DNA of 58,725 bases from an uncultured Bacteroidales bacterium (GCA_944321745.1 CALUML010000003.1:1-58725), one strand, 5' to 3'. Shown: positions 34,255-43,152, counted from the stretch's first letter. Made by a program: numbers and translations. The notes: a model not told the origin generated them from the sequence alone.

Positions 34255-35790
34255 TCATTGCAATTCCACCTCCTCCACTTCGGCTTTGTAATACCCTTGG
34301 GTCAGGGTGAAGAAGCGCGACTTCAATGCGTCCACGATGTCGGGGTGCTGCGAAGCGACATCGGTGGTTTGAGCCGGGTCGGCATCTACATTATATAAGG
34401 TAAAGTCGGGCATGTTGCCCAGCTCGTTGCCGGTGAGGTTGGTGGCCGGACCGCCATAAGGGGGCAACAGTATCCAGCCGCCTTTCCGGATGGCCAGTTT
34501 GCCCTGCGCCTCGACTATCAGTTCATCGCGCCCCCGGGTGCTTTCGCCCAACAGAGCGGGCAACAGGTCCTGGCTGTCACACGCTTCCTTGCCATCCAAC
34601 GGCCGCCCCACCAACGTGGCCAAGGACGCAAACAAGTCCAGCTGGCAAACCAATGCATCGGACACAGCGGGCTGTATGCGCCCTTTCCAGTACACGAAAA
34701 AGGGCACGTGCGTCCCGGCATCGAACAGGCTGTATTTTCCCCCACGCAATCCGCCCCGGGGGTCATGATTGCCCTGCATCTCTACAGCTCCATCCCGATA
34801 ACCATCGTTCAGCACCGGGCCGTTGTCGCTGGTGAACACAATGAGGGTGTTTTCCAGCAAGCCCAAGCTGTCCAGACAAGCCATCATTTCGCCCACGCAC
34901 CAGTCGGCCTCCGCAATGGCATCGCCCCGGGGTCCCATGGAGGTGGCACCCACGAAACGTTCATGCGGGGCACGGGGCACATGAGGCTGGTGCAGGCCAT
35001 AATACAGGAAGAAAGGACGATCCTTGTTTTCAGACAAGAAGCCTTTCACCTTGCCCACGAAATAATCGGCCATATCCTCGTCTTTCCACCGGGCTTTTTC
35101 GCCTCCCTTCATGTAACCGATGCGCGGGATGCCATTCACGATAGACTGGTTGTGCCCGTGCGACCACTGCATCCGCAACAGCCCGGGATGCGTGAGGGCC
35201 GTGGGTTCGCCCTCGAAATTATGTTCATAGCTCACCTGGATGGGGTCGGCGGGGTCAAGGCCGACCACCTGGCCGTTCTCCACATACACGGTGGGCACAC
35301 GGTCGTTCGTAGCGGCAATGAGGCACGAATAGTCGAAGCCTATCTCCCGGGCACCGGGTGTCACCGGCCTGTTCCAGTCCACCTGGCCGGCTCCCATGCC
35401 CAAGTGCCACTTGCCGACAGCCCCCGTCGCGTAACCAGCCGCCCGCATCATCTTGGGCAAGGTGTATTGAGCCTCCGAAATGATGAGCGGGGCATCGCCG
35501 GGCAGAATTTTGGCCTGCTCGTTCTTCCACGGGTACATGCCGGTCATCAAAGCATAACGGCTCGGCGTGGAGGTGGCGGAGGTGGCATAGCCGTTGGTGA
35601 ACTTGACTCCTTCATTGCCCAGGCGGTCGATATTGGGCGTATGGATGGTCGTGCTGCCATAGGCACTCACATCGCCATAGCCGAGGTCGTCGGCCAGGAT
35701 GACGATGATGTTGGGCTTGCTTTCCTGCTGCCTGGCGCAACCGGCCAGCGCAAGAGCGGAAGCAGAATAGAGAATAATGTTCTTTTGCAT
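34255..35790 (-). CDS. Ser-type sulfatase, lipoprotein
   Basis: 511 residues. Lipobox LAGC (Cys18), then the sulfatase start NIIVILADDLGYGDVSAYG (metal Asp34-Asp35) and the formylglycine motif S-T-P-S-R (Ser74-Arg78) in TSTPSRYALMTG. Later motifs include KWHLGMG, FFLYYGLHQPHVPR and FTSDNGPVLNDG. Ser rather than Cys at the modified position means activation by a radical-SAM maturase (anSME type), which is not encoded in this window. It should remove sulfate esters from a glycan at the periplasm or cell surface. The leader is a heptamer repeat tract. Whether it belongs functionally to the locus on its left is inferred from proximity. Confidence 0.9.
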   Translation of the reverse strand: MQKNIILYSASALALAGCARQQESKPNIIVILADDLGYGDVSAYGSTTIHTPNIDRLGNEGVKFTNGYATSATSTPSRYALMTGMYPWKNEQAKILPGDAPLIISEAQYTLPKMMRAAGYATGAVGKWHLGMGAGQVDWNRPVTPGAREIGFDYSCLIAATNDRVPTVYVENGQVVGLDPADPIQVSYEHNFEGEPTALTHPGLLRMQWSHGHNQSIVNGIPRIGYMKGGEKARWKDEDMADYFVGKVKGFLSENKDRPFFLYYGLHQPHVPRAPHERFVGATSMGPRGDAIAEADWCVGEMMACLDSLGLLENTLIVFTSDNGPVLNDGYRDGAVEMQGNHDPRGGLRGGKYSLFDAGTHVPFFVYWKGRIQPAVSDALVCQLDLFASLATLVGRPLDGKEACDSQDLLPALLGESTRGRDELIVEAQGKLAIRKGGWILLPPYGGPATNLTGNELGNMPDFTLYNVDADPAQTTDVASQHPDIVDALKSRFFTLTQGYYKAEVEEVELQ

Positions 35791-35801
35791 AAGGATTTCT
35801 A

Positions 35802-35860
35802 ATTTCAGATTTCAGATTTCAGATTTCAGATTTCAAATTTCAAATTTCAGATTTCAGATT
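35802..35860. repeat. Heptamer repeat ATTTCAG/ATTTCAA before sulfatase start
   Basis: About eight 7-nt units begin 12 nt upstream of the start codon (35790) of the minus-strand sulfatase. The rest of the gap to 36106 holds CGCAGATT-like remnants, a double-hairpin element and a pyrimidine-rich tract (36020-36095). Confidence 0.85.
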
Positions 35861-35975
35861 GACGGGAACGCGAATAACGTGAATGAACGCAGATTGCAGC
35901 ACACGGATGGTACGGATTAAAGGGATTTACGCGGAGAGCTACTTTTTTCTTACGTCTCGCCTCTTACCCCTGTTC

Positions 35976-36020
35976 GTAGGGCGTTGCCCCACGCTGAATG
36001 CCACAAGGCCGTTGGCCTTG
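35976..36020. repeat. 45-bp double-hairpin element, copy 4
   Basis: The second stem is perfect. The first stem reads GTAGGGC/GCCCCAC, with one mismatch. Confidence 0.9.
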
Positions 36021-36106
36021 GGCTTTTCTCCCTTCACCTTTTTCCCTTTCACCCTTTCTACTTTCCCCCTTTCTATTTTTCCCTTTCACCTTCTTGCTCC
36101 TTGCCT

Positions 36107-37783
36107 CTATCGTGGTGCGGGCACGACCAAGCAGCGTTCTGCCCAGGCGTTATATTGCCTTTCCATCTCCGCCACCTTGTCGGGGTGGGCGGCGGCCAAG
36201 TCGTGCAGCTCGGTGCGGTCGGTGTTCAGGTCGTAGAGTTCCCATTCCCGGTTTTCGCCGGCCTGCTTCACGATTTTCCACCCGTCCCGGCCGATAAGGG
36301 CTTTTTCGCCGAAATGCTCGAAGCCGATGTATTCATGTCCCTGGCGCGTGCCGGTGCGGAAGACGGGTGCCAGGCTTTTCCCCTCCAGGGGCGTGATGGC
36401 GTGCCCGTTGTATTCAGCCGGATACGTGGCACCGGCCAGGTCGATGCAGGTGGCCATGATGTCCATCACGTGCCCCGGCTCGGCGGTGATGCTGCCTGCG
36501 GGCTGCTCGATGCCCTGCGGCCAATGGGCGATGAGCGGGGTGCAGATGCCACCCTCGTATTCGCGCGCCTTCCAGTAGCGGAAGGGGGTGTTGGCCACAT
36601 TGGCCCACTCCGCCCCGAGCGAGGCGAAGGTCGTCTCCGGTCCGGGCAGGGCTTCCTTGTTTTTGGGATAGATGATTTCCCGCCCGTCGCGCGTGCGGTC
36701 GGGGCGGTCGTTCTCGCCCGGGGCAAAGTTCTGGCACACCTCAGGGCTGCACCCGTTGTCCGAAAGGAAAAGGATAAGCGTGTTGTCGTATTGCCCGTTT
36801 GCCTTCAGCGCCTCAACCAATTGACCGATGCCCCGGTCCATGCGGTGCACCATGGCGGCGTGTACGGCCATGGCACGGGCATCCCACTCACGGTCGGGGT
36901 TGTCCTCCCAACGCCGGTCGAACGGCCTGGGCGACAGCGCATGTCCCGCATCGGCCAAGATGCCCAGCTGCTCCATGCGCCCGTAGCGTTGTGCGCGTAT
37001 GCTGTCCCAACCCACGCGGTACGTGTCCTCGTACAGCGCAATGTCCTCGGGCAAGGCGTGCAACGGCCAGTGCGGCGCGGTGTAGGACAAATAGAGGAAG
37101 AATGGGCGGTCGCCCTGCGCATAACGATTGACATAGGCCACCGCCGAATCGCTGAAGGCGGTGGTGATGTAGTAATCGTCCGGCACGTCGCGCACCGGTT
37201 CCTCGCCGCTCACCAGGCTGAAAGGGTCGAAGTAGTCTGCCACCCCGTAAATGATGCCGTAATAGTCATCGAACCCCCGATGGGTGGGATAGCACGCCTT
37301 GTCGGCAAAAGCCGGATGATGCACCTGGTGATTCAGCCAGTCGCGCTGGTCGGGTTGCAACGGGGTCTCCGCCACGTGCCACTTGCCCACCATGCCCGTG
37401 CGATAGCCGCTCCCGCGCAGCACTTCGGCGATAGTGACGGCGTTGTCGGACAGTTGCCCGCGGTAGCCCGGCAGGTGCGCGTCGAACGTCATGCGCCCGA
37501 TGCCCGCCTGATGCTGGTACAGCCCGGTAAGCAAGGAAGCCCGCGTGGGGCAGCTGCGGCTACAGTTGTAAAAGCGGCTGAAACGCATCCCTTCCTCGGC
37601 CAGACGGTCCAGGTTGGGCGTGTGTATCTCGCCGCCGTAGCAGCCAAGGTCGGAATAGCCGAGGTCGTCGGCCAGGATGACGATGATGTTCGGACGCTCG
37701 TCCCGCCCCTCTTGGCAGGCGGTCAGCAGGCCGGTCGCCGCCAAAGCCAGCGAACCGGATTTCAGGAAAGAGGTTGTCTTCAT
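36107..37783 (-). CDS. Ser-type sulfatase, lipoprotein
   Basis: 558 residues. Lipobox LTAC (Cys23), NIIVILADDLGYSDLGCYGG (metal Asp39-Asp40) and formylglycine motif S-C-P-T-R (Ser77-Arg81) in RSCPTRASLLTG. The residue at the modified position is Ser, with Cys next to it. Further motifs are GKWHVAETPL, FFLYLSYTAPHWPLHA and FLSDNGCSPE. Its length and the GIGRMTFD region are like arylsulfatase-A-type family S1 members. It lies 317 nt upstream of the other sulfatase and in the same direction. The start codon abuts a heptamer repeat tract with no spacer. Confidence 0.9.
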   Translation of the reverse strand: MKTTSFLKSGSLALAATGLLTACQEGRDERPNIIVILADDLGYSDLGCYGGEIHTPNLDRLAEEGMRFSRFYNCSRSCPTRASLLTGLYQHQAGIGRMTFDAHLPGYRGQLSDNAVTIAEVLRGSGYRTGMVGKWHVAETPLQPDQRDWLNHQVHHPAFADKACYPTHRGFDDYYGIIYGVADYFDPFSLVSGEEPVRDVPDDYYITTAFSDSAVAYVNRYAQGDRPFFLYLSYTAPHWPLHALPEDIALYEDTYRVGWDSIRAQRYGRMEQLGILADAGHALSPRPFDRRWEDNPDREWDARAMAVHAAMVHRMDRGIGQLVEALKANGQYDNTLILFLSDNGCSPEVCQNFAPGENDRPDRTRDGREIIYPKNKEALPGPETTFASLGAEWANVANTPFRYWKAREYEGGICTPLIAHWPQGIEQPAGSITAEPGHVMDIMATCIDLAGATYPAEYNGHAITPLEGKSLAPVFRTGTRQGHEYIGFEHFGEKALIGRDGWKIVKQAGENREWELYDLNTDRTELHDLAAAHPDKVAEMERQYNAWAERCLVVPAPR

Positions 37784-37868
37784 TCAGATTTCAAATTTCA
37801 AATTTCAGATTGCAGATTTCAAATTTCAGATTGCAGATTGCAGATTTCAAATTTCAGATTTCAAATTA
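37784..37868. repeat. Heptamer repeat ATTTCAA/ATTTCAG abutting sulfatase start
   Basis: The tract starts at the base next to the ATG (37783) and runs about 85 nt, with some GATTGCA variants. The gene-free stretch 37784-38281 also holds G-rich palindromes (37939-37970), a double-hairpin element, a pyrimidine tract and a palindrome array. Confidence 0.85.
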
Positions 37869-37982
37869 TTGCCCGCAGATTGCGCGGATGGACGCAGATT
37901 TCCTTCTTCTTGCTTCTTGCCCAATTGACGCGGATGGGTACATCCCCTCCTTGGGAGGGGCTTGGGGAGGCTTCCTCTGTCC

Positions 37983-38027
37983 GTAGGGCGTTGCCCCACG
38001 CTGAACGCCACAAGGCCGTTGGCCTTG
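37983..38027. repeat. 45-bp double-hairpin element, copy 5
   Basis: Second stem perfect; first stem with one mismatch as in copy 4. Spacer GCTGAACGCCA. Confidence 0.9.
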
Positions 38028-38104
38028 GGCTTTCCCTTTCACCCTTTCTACTTTCGCCCTTTCTACTTTTCCCTTTCACCTTTCTCCTTTTTCCCTTTCA
38101 CCTT

Positions 38105-38192
38105 TGTGCTTGCGGAAATGATTTTTCGCACCGACGGAATTTTATTTTCGTGCGGACGGAATTTTATTTTCGCACGGACGGAAATCCCATCC
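38105..38192. repeat. Palindrome array, 22-nt period (family CCGTCCGTGCG), second locus
   Basis: Units start at 38127, 38149 and 38171, exactly 22 nt apart (CGCACCGACGG, CGTGCGGACGG, CGCACGGACGG, each followed by AATTTTATTTT or similar), with a decayed unit at 38105. Same family as 81-168. Confidence 0.82.
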
Positions 38193-38281
38193 ACTCCTCA
38201 CGCACCTTGTCCTTTGCAAAAGTAGGCTGTACGAGACGTACATACGGGGAAAAACGTCCAGAATAACGGTAAGAAACTGTT

Positions 38282-39136
38282 TTATCCGAATGGCTCCCGC
38301 TCCCTTCGGGCGGCTTCCCAACCAATGAGGGCCGTCTTGCGGGTCTCGCCCCAGCGGTAAGGGCCCCACTCGCCGGTGGCGCGGATGACGCGGTGGCACG
38401 GGATGAGGTAAGCCACCGGGTTGTCGCCCACCGCCGTGCCTACCGCCCGGCAGGCCGTCGGCCGACCCATGTCCGCCGCAATATCGCCGTAGGTGACCAG
38501 CCCGCCCGGCGGGATGCGGAGCAGGGCCTGCCACACCTTCAACTGGAAGTCCGTGCCTTTCAGGTGCAGTTTTATTTCCGGCAGGTTGTCCCAGTCCCGG
38601 GCGAAGAGGGAGAGGGCTGCCCGCTGCCGTTCGTCCCCAGCCCGGGTGTAGCGGGCGAGGGGGAATTTTGCCCTCAGGCGGGCGAGGCAATCCCCGTTTC
38701 CATCGGTAAATTCCAGCCAACAGATGCCTTTGTCGGTGGAAGCCACCAGCACTTCGCCGAAGGGGCTCCCCGCCAAGCTGTAGCGGATGTCGAGATGCGC
38801 ACCGCCGTTCTTGTACTCGCCGGGAGTCATTCCTTCGATGCGGACAAACAGGTCGTGCAGCCTGCCCGTGCCCGAAAGGCCGACCGCGGCAGCCGCTTCG
38901 GCCAGCGAGGCGCGCGTTTCCCGCAACACGCGCTTGGCATACTCCACGTTAAGATATTGCAGGAACTGTTTGGGCGAGGTGCCCGCCCATTCCCGGAACA
39001 TGCGCTGGAAGTGGTTCGGGCTCATGCAGACGTGCTCCGCCACCTCCTCCAGGCAGGGTTGCTCGCGCCGGTGCTCGCGGATGAAGCGGATGGCGGCAGC
39101 GATGCGCTCGTAGTTCAATGACTGTTGCGATTGCAT
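38282..39136 (-). CDS. Ada-type regulator / O6-methylguanine-DNA methyltransferase
   Basis: 284 residues. N-terminal AraC-type helix-turn-helix (about 1-100, ERIAAAIRFIREHRREQPCLEEVAEHVCMSPNHFQRMFREW), then a methyltransferase domain with active-site PCHRVIRATGEWGPYRWG (Cys near 250) and GTDFQLKVWQALLRIPPGGLVTYGDIA. The domain takes a methyl group from O6-methylguanine onto the Cys. The N-terminal zinc phosphotriester domain of E. coli Ada is missing, so this is the shorter two-domain form. The frame is open to 39598, but ATG 39136 starts the HTH directly and clears the divergent gene. It may regulate itself. Confidence 0.92.
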   Translation of the reverse strand: MQSQQSLNYERIAAAIRFIREHRREQPCLEEVAEHVCMSPNHFQRMFREWAGTSPKQFLQYLNVEYAKRVLRETRASLAEAAAAVGLSGTGRLHDLFVRIEGMTPGEYKNGGAHLDIRYSLAGSPFGEVLVASTDKGICWLEFTDGNGDCLARLRAKFPLARYTRAGDERQRAALSLFARDWDNLPEIKLHLKGTDFQLKVWQALLRIPPGGLVTYGDIAADMGRPTACRAVGTAVGDNPVAYLIPCHRVIRATGEWGPYRWGETRKTALIGWEAARREREPFG

Positions 39137-39156
39137 GGTGATGCGGTTTGACGGTG

Positions 39157-39164
39157 CAAATTTA
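39157..39164 (-). promoter_or_regulatory. Possible -7 box of the Ada-type gene
   Basis: Minus strand TAAATTTG fits TAnnTTTG and lies 21 nt before the start codon. The -33 box is not clear. Confidence 0.4.
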
Positions 39165-39203
39165 CCGTTCCTGAGCCGAATTGCACGACCCGAAAGTTGC
39201 TTT

Positions 39204-39237
39204 TTTGAGCGGGATACGCAAAAAATGCGTATTTTTG
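39204..39237 (+). promoter_or_regulatory. Promoter of the OmpA-like gene with embedded palindrome
   Basis: TTTG (39204-39207), 22 nt, TATTTTTG (39230-39237). The palindrome ATACGCA-AAAAA-TGCGTAT (39214-39220, 39226-39232) lies between the boxes and touches the -7 box, as an operator would. Confidence 0.6.
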
Positions 39238-39263
39238 TCTGCATCTTTGGTAAACTTCCAGTT

Positions 39264-39929
39264 ATGAAAAAGAACGTATTGATTATCGCGTCGCTGGCTG
39301 CGGGCCTGCTGGTCACGGGCTGCCGCACCACGAGCCGCACGATGAAATCCGCCACGGAAACCTCCGCCCACGAACAAGCCGATGCCACACCGGAATACGC
39401 ACGCCCCCTCACCGTGGGCGCATCGGGGGTGGAGGACGTGTCGCCCAAGGCCAACGCTGCCATCAGCCGGGAGATGGATGCCTTGGCAGCCCAGGTGGCC
39501 GCGCTCGACGGGGCACGGGTGGAAAGTTTCACCGATGCCAACGGGCTAAAGGCCCTGCGCGTCGCGCTGGGTGCGGATGCCTCGTTCGACCCCGCCACAG
39601 GTTCCTTGCGGCCCGAAGCCCAGTCGCTGCTAACAGGCCTGGCAGGCGTGCTGAAGGCTCACCCGGGCGTGTGCCTGATGGTGTACGGCCACACGGACAA
39701 CGTGGGCACGCCGGAAGACAACCGCCGCACGTCGGGCAACCAGGCGACCGCCGTGGTGCGTTCGCTCACGGCACAGGGCGTGACAGGCAAACGGATTACC
39801 GCCTCGGGAGGACGCGCCTTTGCCGACCCGGTGGCCAGCAACGACACACCCGAAGGACGGGCACAAAACCGGCGGGTAGACATCTACCTGTATGCCGGGA
39901 CGGAAATGGTAGCGGCAGCCGCACGGTGA
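39264..39929 (+). CDS. OmpA-like lipoprotein
   Basis: 221 residues. Lipobox VTGC (Cys20), a spacer with an ISREMDALAAQVAAL helix, and a C-terminal OmpA-like peptidoglycan-binding domain (about 105-215) with MVYGHTDNVG and QNRRVDIYLY, whose Asp and Arg normally hold diaminopimelate. It should tie the outer membrane to the cell wall. The start at ATG 39264 is chosen because it opens a lipoprotein signal; the frame is open further upstream but would run through the promoter. It is transcribed away from the Ada-type gene. Confidence 0.88.
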   Translation: MKKNVLIIASLAAGLLVTGCRTTSRTMKSATETSAHEQADATPEYARPLTVGASGVEDVSPKANAAISREMDALAAQVAALDGARVESFTDANGLKALRVALGADASFDPATGSLRPEAQSLLTGLAGVLKAHPGVCLMVYGHTDNVGTPEDNRRTSGNQATAVVRSLTAQGVTGKRITASGGRAFADPVASNDTPEGRAQNRRVDIYLYAGTEMVAAAAR

Positions 39930-40096
39930 TGCATGGGAGGGTAAAGCATAGAAAACAAACTTCCTATTGTACCTATTGTGTTTTACAAACATGAACGGTC
40001 TGCCGGCAAATTGCGGATATTCATTATACCTATTATATTAACGTGAGTCGATATAAGGGTTCATGCTTTCGTGTCGACATTGAAGCAAGATGCCAT

Positions 40097-40233
40097 CTAA
40101 CCCCTCCCCCTTACGGGTACTCCCCTTTATCAAAAGGGGAGAGTTGGCATGTTTCGTCTGTTGACAACAGTCAGAAGTAACCCCATTCTCCCCTTTTGAT
40201 AAAGGGGAGTGGCTCGAAGAGCCGAGGGGTTAG
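40097..40233. mobile_element. 137-bp foldback element, copy 1 (left of nnr)
   Basis: TAACCCCTC...GAGGGGTTA ends with inner TCCCCTTTATCAAAAGGGGA and CTCCCCTTTTGATAAAGGGG arms. The centre (GAGTTGGCATGTTTCGTCTG) matches copy 2. Partial flanking ends of the GTGAGTTCGG/CCGAACTCAC kind extend it to about 40041-40265. No coding capacity. The stretch 39930-40311 holds nothing else. Confidence 0.7.
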
Positions 40234-40311
40234 ATAACGGCCATTGCTTATGCCGAACTCACATTATATCATGTTGTCAATGCTGTCCTCCTTTCAAAAA
40301 CTTCTTCCTCT

Positions 40312-41841
40312 ATGAACATCCTCACCGGAACACAAATCAAGGAAGCCGACCGCTTCACGATGGAGACGGAACCCATTGCCTCGCTCGACCTCATGGAGCG
40401 GGCATCCGGGGCGGTTGCCGATTGGTTTAAAGCACACATCGGGCCAAACCGTCCCCTGCTTTTCCTCATCGGCAAGGGCAACAACGGGGGCGACGGGCTG
40501 GCAGTGGCCCGTATGCTGGCCGAGGCGGGCTACGCGTGCAGCATGTTTTCGACCTTTTCACCGGATGAAATGACGGAAGAATGCCGTGCCAACCTGCACC
40601 GCCTGCCCGACCGCGTGCGTCCCTTGCTGCGCCATGAAGCCCTGTGCCCGCCGAAAGACGCGCTCCTGGTGGACGCGCTCCTGGGTACCGGCGTGCGGGG
40701 CGGACTGAAAGAGCCGTTGGCATCGCTCATCCCGGCGATAAACCGCCTGCCCAACGAGGTGGTGGCCATCGACCTGCCCTCGGGCATGGCGACGGAGTGG
40801 GGCAACGACCCCGCCCGCATCGTGCATGCCACGCACACGCTGGCCTTGGAGTGCCCCAAGCTGGCCATGATGCTGCCCGAGGCGGGGGATTGCTGCGGAC
40901 AGTTGCACGTGCTGCCCATCGGCCTCGCGCCCGCCTACCCCGGGTGGACAGACACGCCCTACTCCTACACCGGGCAGGCGGACGTGACCCCGTTGCTGCG
41001 GGGGCGCAGGACGTTCGCCCACAAAGGCGACTACGGACACGCCCTGCTGGTGTGCGGCTCTGCCCGCATGACGGGGGCGGCGGTGCTGGCCACGGGCGGG
41101 GCGTTGCGCTCGGGCTGCGCGTTGGTCACGGCACACGTGCCCCGGCAAGGTGCCGTGGCCATGAATGTGGCCTTTCCATCGGCCATGTTGAGCCTCGACC
41201 CGGCAGACAGCTTCTCCACCTTGCCCGAAGAGCTTGCCCGCTACCGCGCCATCGGCACGGGCAGCGGACTGGGCATGGCCGATGAAACGGTGGCGGCATT
41301 CGGGCGATTGCTGCAAGCCGCTTCCGTGCCGATGGTGCTCGACGCCGACGCGCTGAACATCCTCGCCCGGCACGGGGAATGGCTCGGACGCATCCCGTCC
41401 GGCTCCATCCTCACACCGCACCCGGGCGAATTGCAACGGCTGATAGGAAATTGGAACGATGAAAAGGAGAAAATAGAAAAGGCATGTGCCTTGGCCGCAC
41501 GGTTGCGGTCGGTCGTGGTGGTGAAAGGGGCACACACCATGGTGGTGATGCCCGACCGGCGCATCCGCTTCAACTCCACCGGCAATCCCGGCATGGCCAA
41601 GGGCGGCAGCGGCGATGTGCTCACCGGGCTGCTCACCGGGTTACTCGCCCGTGGGTACGACAGCGAGCAAGCCGCCGTAATAGGCGTGTACTGCCACGGG
41701 CTGGCAGGCGATGCCGCCGCCCGCAAACATGGCGAGGAAAGCATGAACAGCCGCGACTTGGTGGATGAATTGAAGATAGGCAGGTTTTGGGACGCAAATG
41801 ACGCGAATAACGCGAATGCACGCAAATCATCTTGCCCATAA
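40312..41841 (+). CDS. nnr: Bifunctional NAD(P)H-hydrate repair enzyme Nnr
   Basis: 509 residues. N-terminal epimerase half (about 1-215, FLIGKGNNGGDGLAVARMLAEAG, DALLGTGVRGGL, IDLPSGM) and C-terminal ADP/ATP-dependent dehydratase half (about 225-495, HKGDYGHALLVCGS, LTPHPGEL, VVVKGAHT, GNPGMAKGGSGDVLTG). It repairs hydrated NADH and NADPH in the cytosol. The last 20 or so residues (WDANDANNANARKSSCP) are encoded by an ACGCAAATGACGCGAAT repeat and are not family-typical. The gene sits between two direct copies of a 137-bp foldback element. Confidence 0.95.
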   Translation: MNILTGTQIKEADRFTMETEPIASLDLMERASGAVADWFKAHIGPNRPLLFLIGKGNNGGDGLAVARMLAEAGYACSMFSTFSPDEMTEECRANLHRLPDRVRPLLRHEALCPPKDALLVDALLGTGVRGGLKEPLASLIPAINRLPNEVVAIDLPSGMATEWGNDPARIVHATHTLALECPKLAMMLPEAGDCCGQLHVLPIGLAPAYPGWTDTPYSYTGQADVTPLLRGRRTFAHKGDYGHALLVCGSARMTGAAVLATGGALRSGCALVTAHVPRQGAVAMNVAFPSAMLSLDPADSFSTLPEELARYRAIGTGSGLGMADETVAAFGRLLQAASVPMVLDADALNILARHGEWLGRIPSGSILTPHPGELQRLIGNWNDEKEKIEKACALAARLRSVVVVKGAHTMVVMPDRRIRFNSTGNPGMAKGGSGDVLTGLLTGLLARGYDSEQAAVIGVYCHGLAGDAAARKHGEESMNSRDLVDELKIGRFWDANDANNANARKSSCP

Positions 41842-41876
41842 ATAGCGTGAGTTCGGTATAAGCAATGGCCTTTATC

Positions 41877-42013
41877 TAACCCCTCGGCTCTTCGAGCCAC
41901 TCCCCTTTATCAAAAGGGGAGAGTTGGCATGTTTCGTCTGTTGACAGCAGTCAGAAGTAACTTCATTCTCCCCTTTTGATAAAGGGGCGTGGCTAGAAGA
42001 GCCGAGGGGTTAG
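41877..42013. mobile_element. 137-bp foldback element, copy 2 (right of nnr)
   Basis: Same length and orientation as copy 1, with a few base differences (GACAGCAG against GACAACAG). Outer ends GTGAGTTCGGTATAAG (41847) and ATCGAACTCGCG (42058) extend it. It starts just past the nnr stop. The gap 41842-42188 contains nothing else but CGCAAATGACGC-type repeats. Confidence 0.7.
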
Positions 42014-42188
42014 AAAATATTTCGTTTGAATATCAATACATAAGCACAACTCTTAATATCGAACTCGCGTTTATACTGCTATTGTGCCTATTGTGTTTGT
42101 TTGTTTGTATGAAAGCTCTGACAGCAGGACGTATCCCCACAGTTTATACCGAACTCACGTTAAATAGCGTGTATTCGCTTTATTTGCG

Positions 42189-42722
42189 TCATTTGCGTTC
42201 CAAAACCTGCATCACCGCCACATCCACGAAGGCATCCCCCCGTTTCATCCAGTCGCGCAGCAGGGCGGTGCGGGTGAAGCCCGCCTTTTCGAACACACGC
42301 AGGCTGGCCCCGTTGGTTACGGCAATGTGCGCATAGAGCTGGTGCAGGCGCAGGTGGTCGAAGGCATAACGCCGCACGGCCAGCAGGCTTGCCGTGGCCA
42401 GCCCCCGGCCTTGACAAGGCTGGTCAATCAGGATGCCCACCCCGGCCCGGCTGTTGTGCGGGTCGAAGTCGTACAAATCCACGACCCCCACCGTGAGCCC
42501 GTCCGCCTCCCTCACGGCCATGAAGCGCATCTGCCGGCTTTCGTACACGCTCTGCCCGGCGCGGAGGATGAACTGCTTCAACACATACCGCGAATAAGGC
42601 GTGCGCAACTCGTCGCCACACCAATAGGCGGGGTCGTTCTCCCAACGGTAGAGCAACTCCAGGTCTTCCGGCTCGCAGGCACGCAGGCGGATGGTTTCTA
42701 CGGACATAAGCGGCTTATTCAT
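42189..42722 (-). CDS. GNAT family N-acetyltransferase
   Basis: 177 residues, RimJ/RimL-like: starts VETIRLRACEPEDLELLYRWENDPAYW, with the acetyl-CoA loop QPCQGRGLATASLL and the C-terminal NGASLRVFEKAGF. The family moves acetyl from acetyl-CoA to amino groups of proteins or small molecules; the target is unknown. ATG 42722 begins 13 nt after the HAD gene stop; ATG 42707 is an alternative. Its stop codon lies in a TTTGCGTCATTTGCG repeat that is inverted relative to the one at the end of nnr. Confidence 0.85.
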   Translation of the reverse strand: MNKPLMSVETIRLRACEPEDLELLYRWENDPAYWCGDELRTPYSRYVLKQFILRAGQSVYESRQMRFMAVREADGLTVGVVDLYDFDPHNSRAGVGILIDQPCQGRGLATASLLAVRRYAFDHLRLHQLYAHIAVTNGASLRVFEKAGFTRTALLRDWMKRGDAFVDVAVMQVLERK

Positions 42723-42735
42723 TTGAACACGATAC

Positions 42736-43152
42736 TCACTTGAACCGCCCGAACAAGCCTTTCTTCTTCGGGCGTTCGCCCTGGAGGATGTTGTCCGGCT
42801 GCTCGAAGCAACGGTCTTCGGCAATCATGCGGTAGATGACCCCCCAGTCGGGCAGTCCGCCCAGGCTGCGGTCGTCGATGAAAAGGTCGGCGTTCACCTT
42901 GCGCGACATGCCCGGCTCGAACACCTCCTCCGGGTAGCTGGCGTTGACGGCGTAGAACTCCAGCCCCCGGGCGCGGCAATACTCCACGGCCTCGTCCAGT
43001 TCCTTACCGTCGCGCATGGTCCACAACACCAGCTGGTGGTGGAGCTCGCTTTGCAACCGCTTCAGCGTGTCGATGGCAAAGGGTATTTCCCTCCCTATCT
43101 TCGGGTACTCGTGGGTCACGATAGTCCCGTCAAAATCTACGGCAATAAGCAT
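42736..43152 (-). CDS. Small capless HAD-superfamily hydrolase
   Basis: 138 residues with HAD motif I AVDFDGTIVTHEYP (nucleophile Asp6, acid Asp8), motif II LWTMRDG and a C-terminal acidic pair in ADLFIDDRSLGG. No cap domain, so large substrates or exposed phosphates are possible. The basic tail KKKGLFGRFK is unusual. It is probably cotranscribed with the acetyltransferase gene that follows after 13 nt. Confidence 0.85.
   Translation of the reverse strand: MLIAVDFDGTIVTHEYPKIGREIPFAIDTLKRLQSELHHQLVLWTMRDGKELDEAVEYCRARGLEFYAVNASYPEEVFEPGMSRKVNADLFIDDRSLGGLPDWGVIYRMIAEDRCFEQPDNILQGERPKKKGLFGRFK

Noticed and set aside
40041-42070. nnr as cargo of a composite transposon
   Set aside because: The flanking elements carry no transposase and nnr is a common housekeeping gene.
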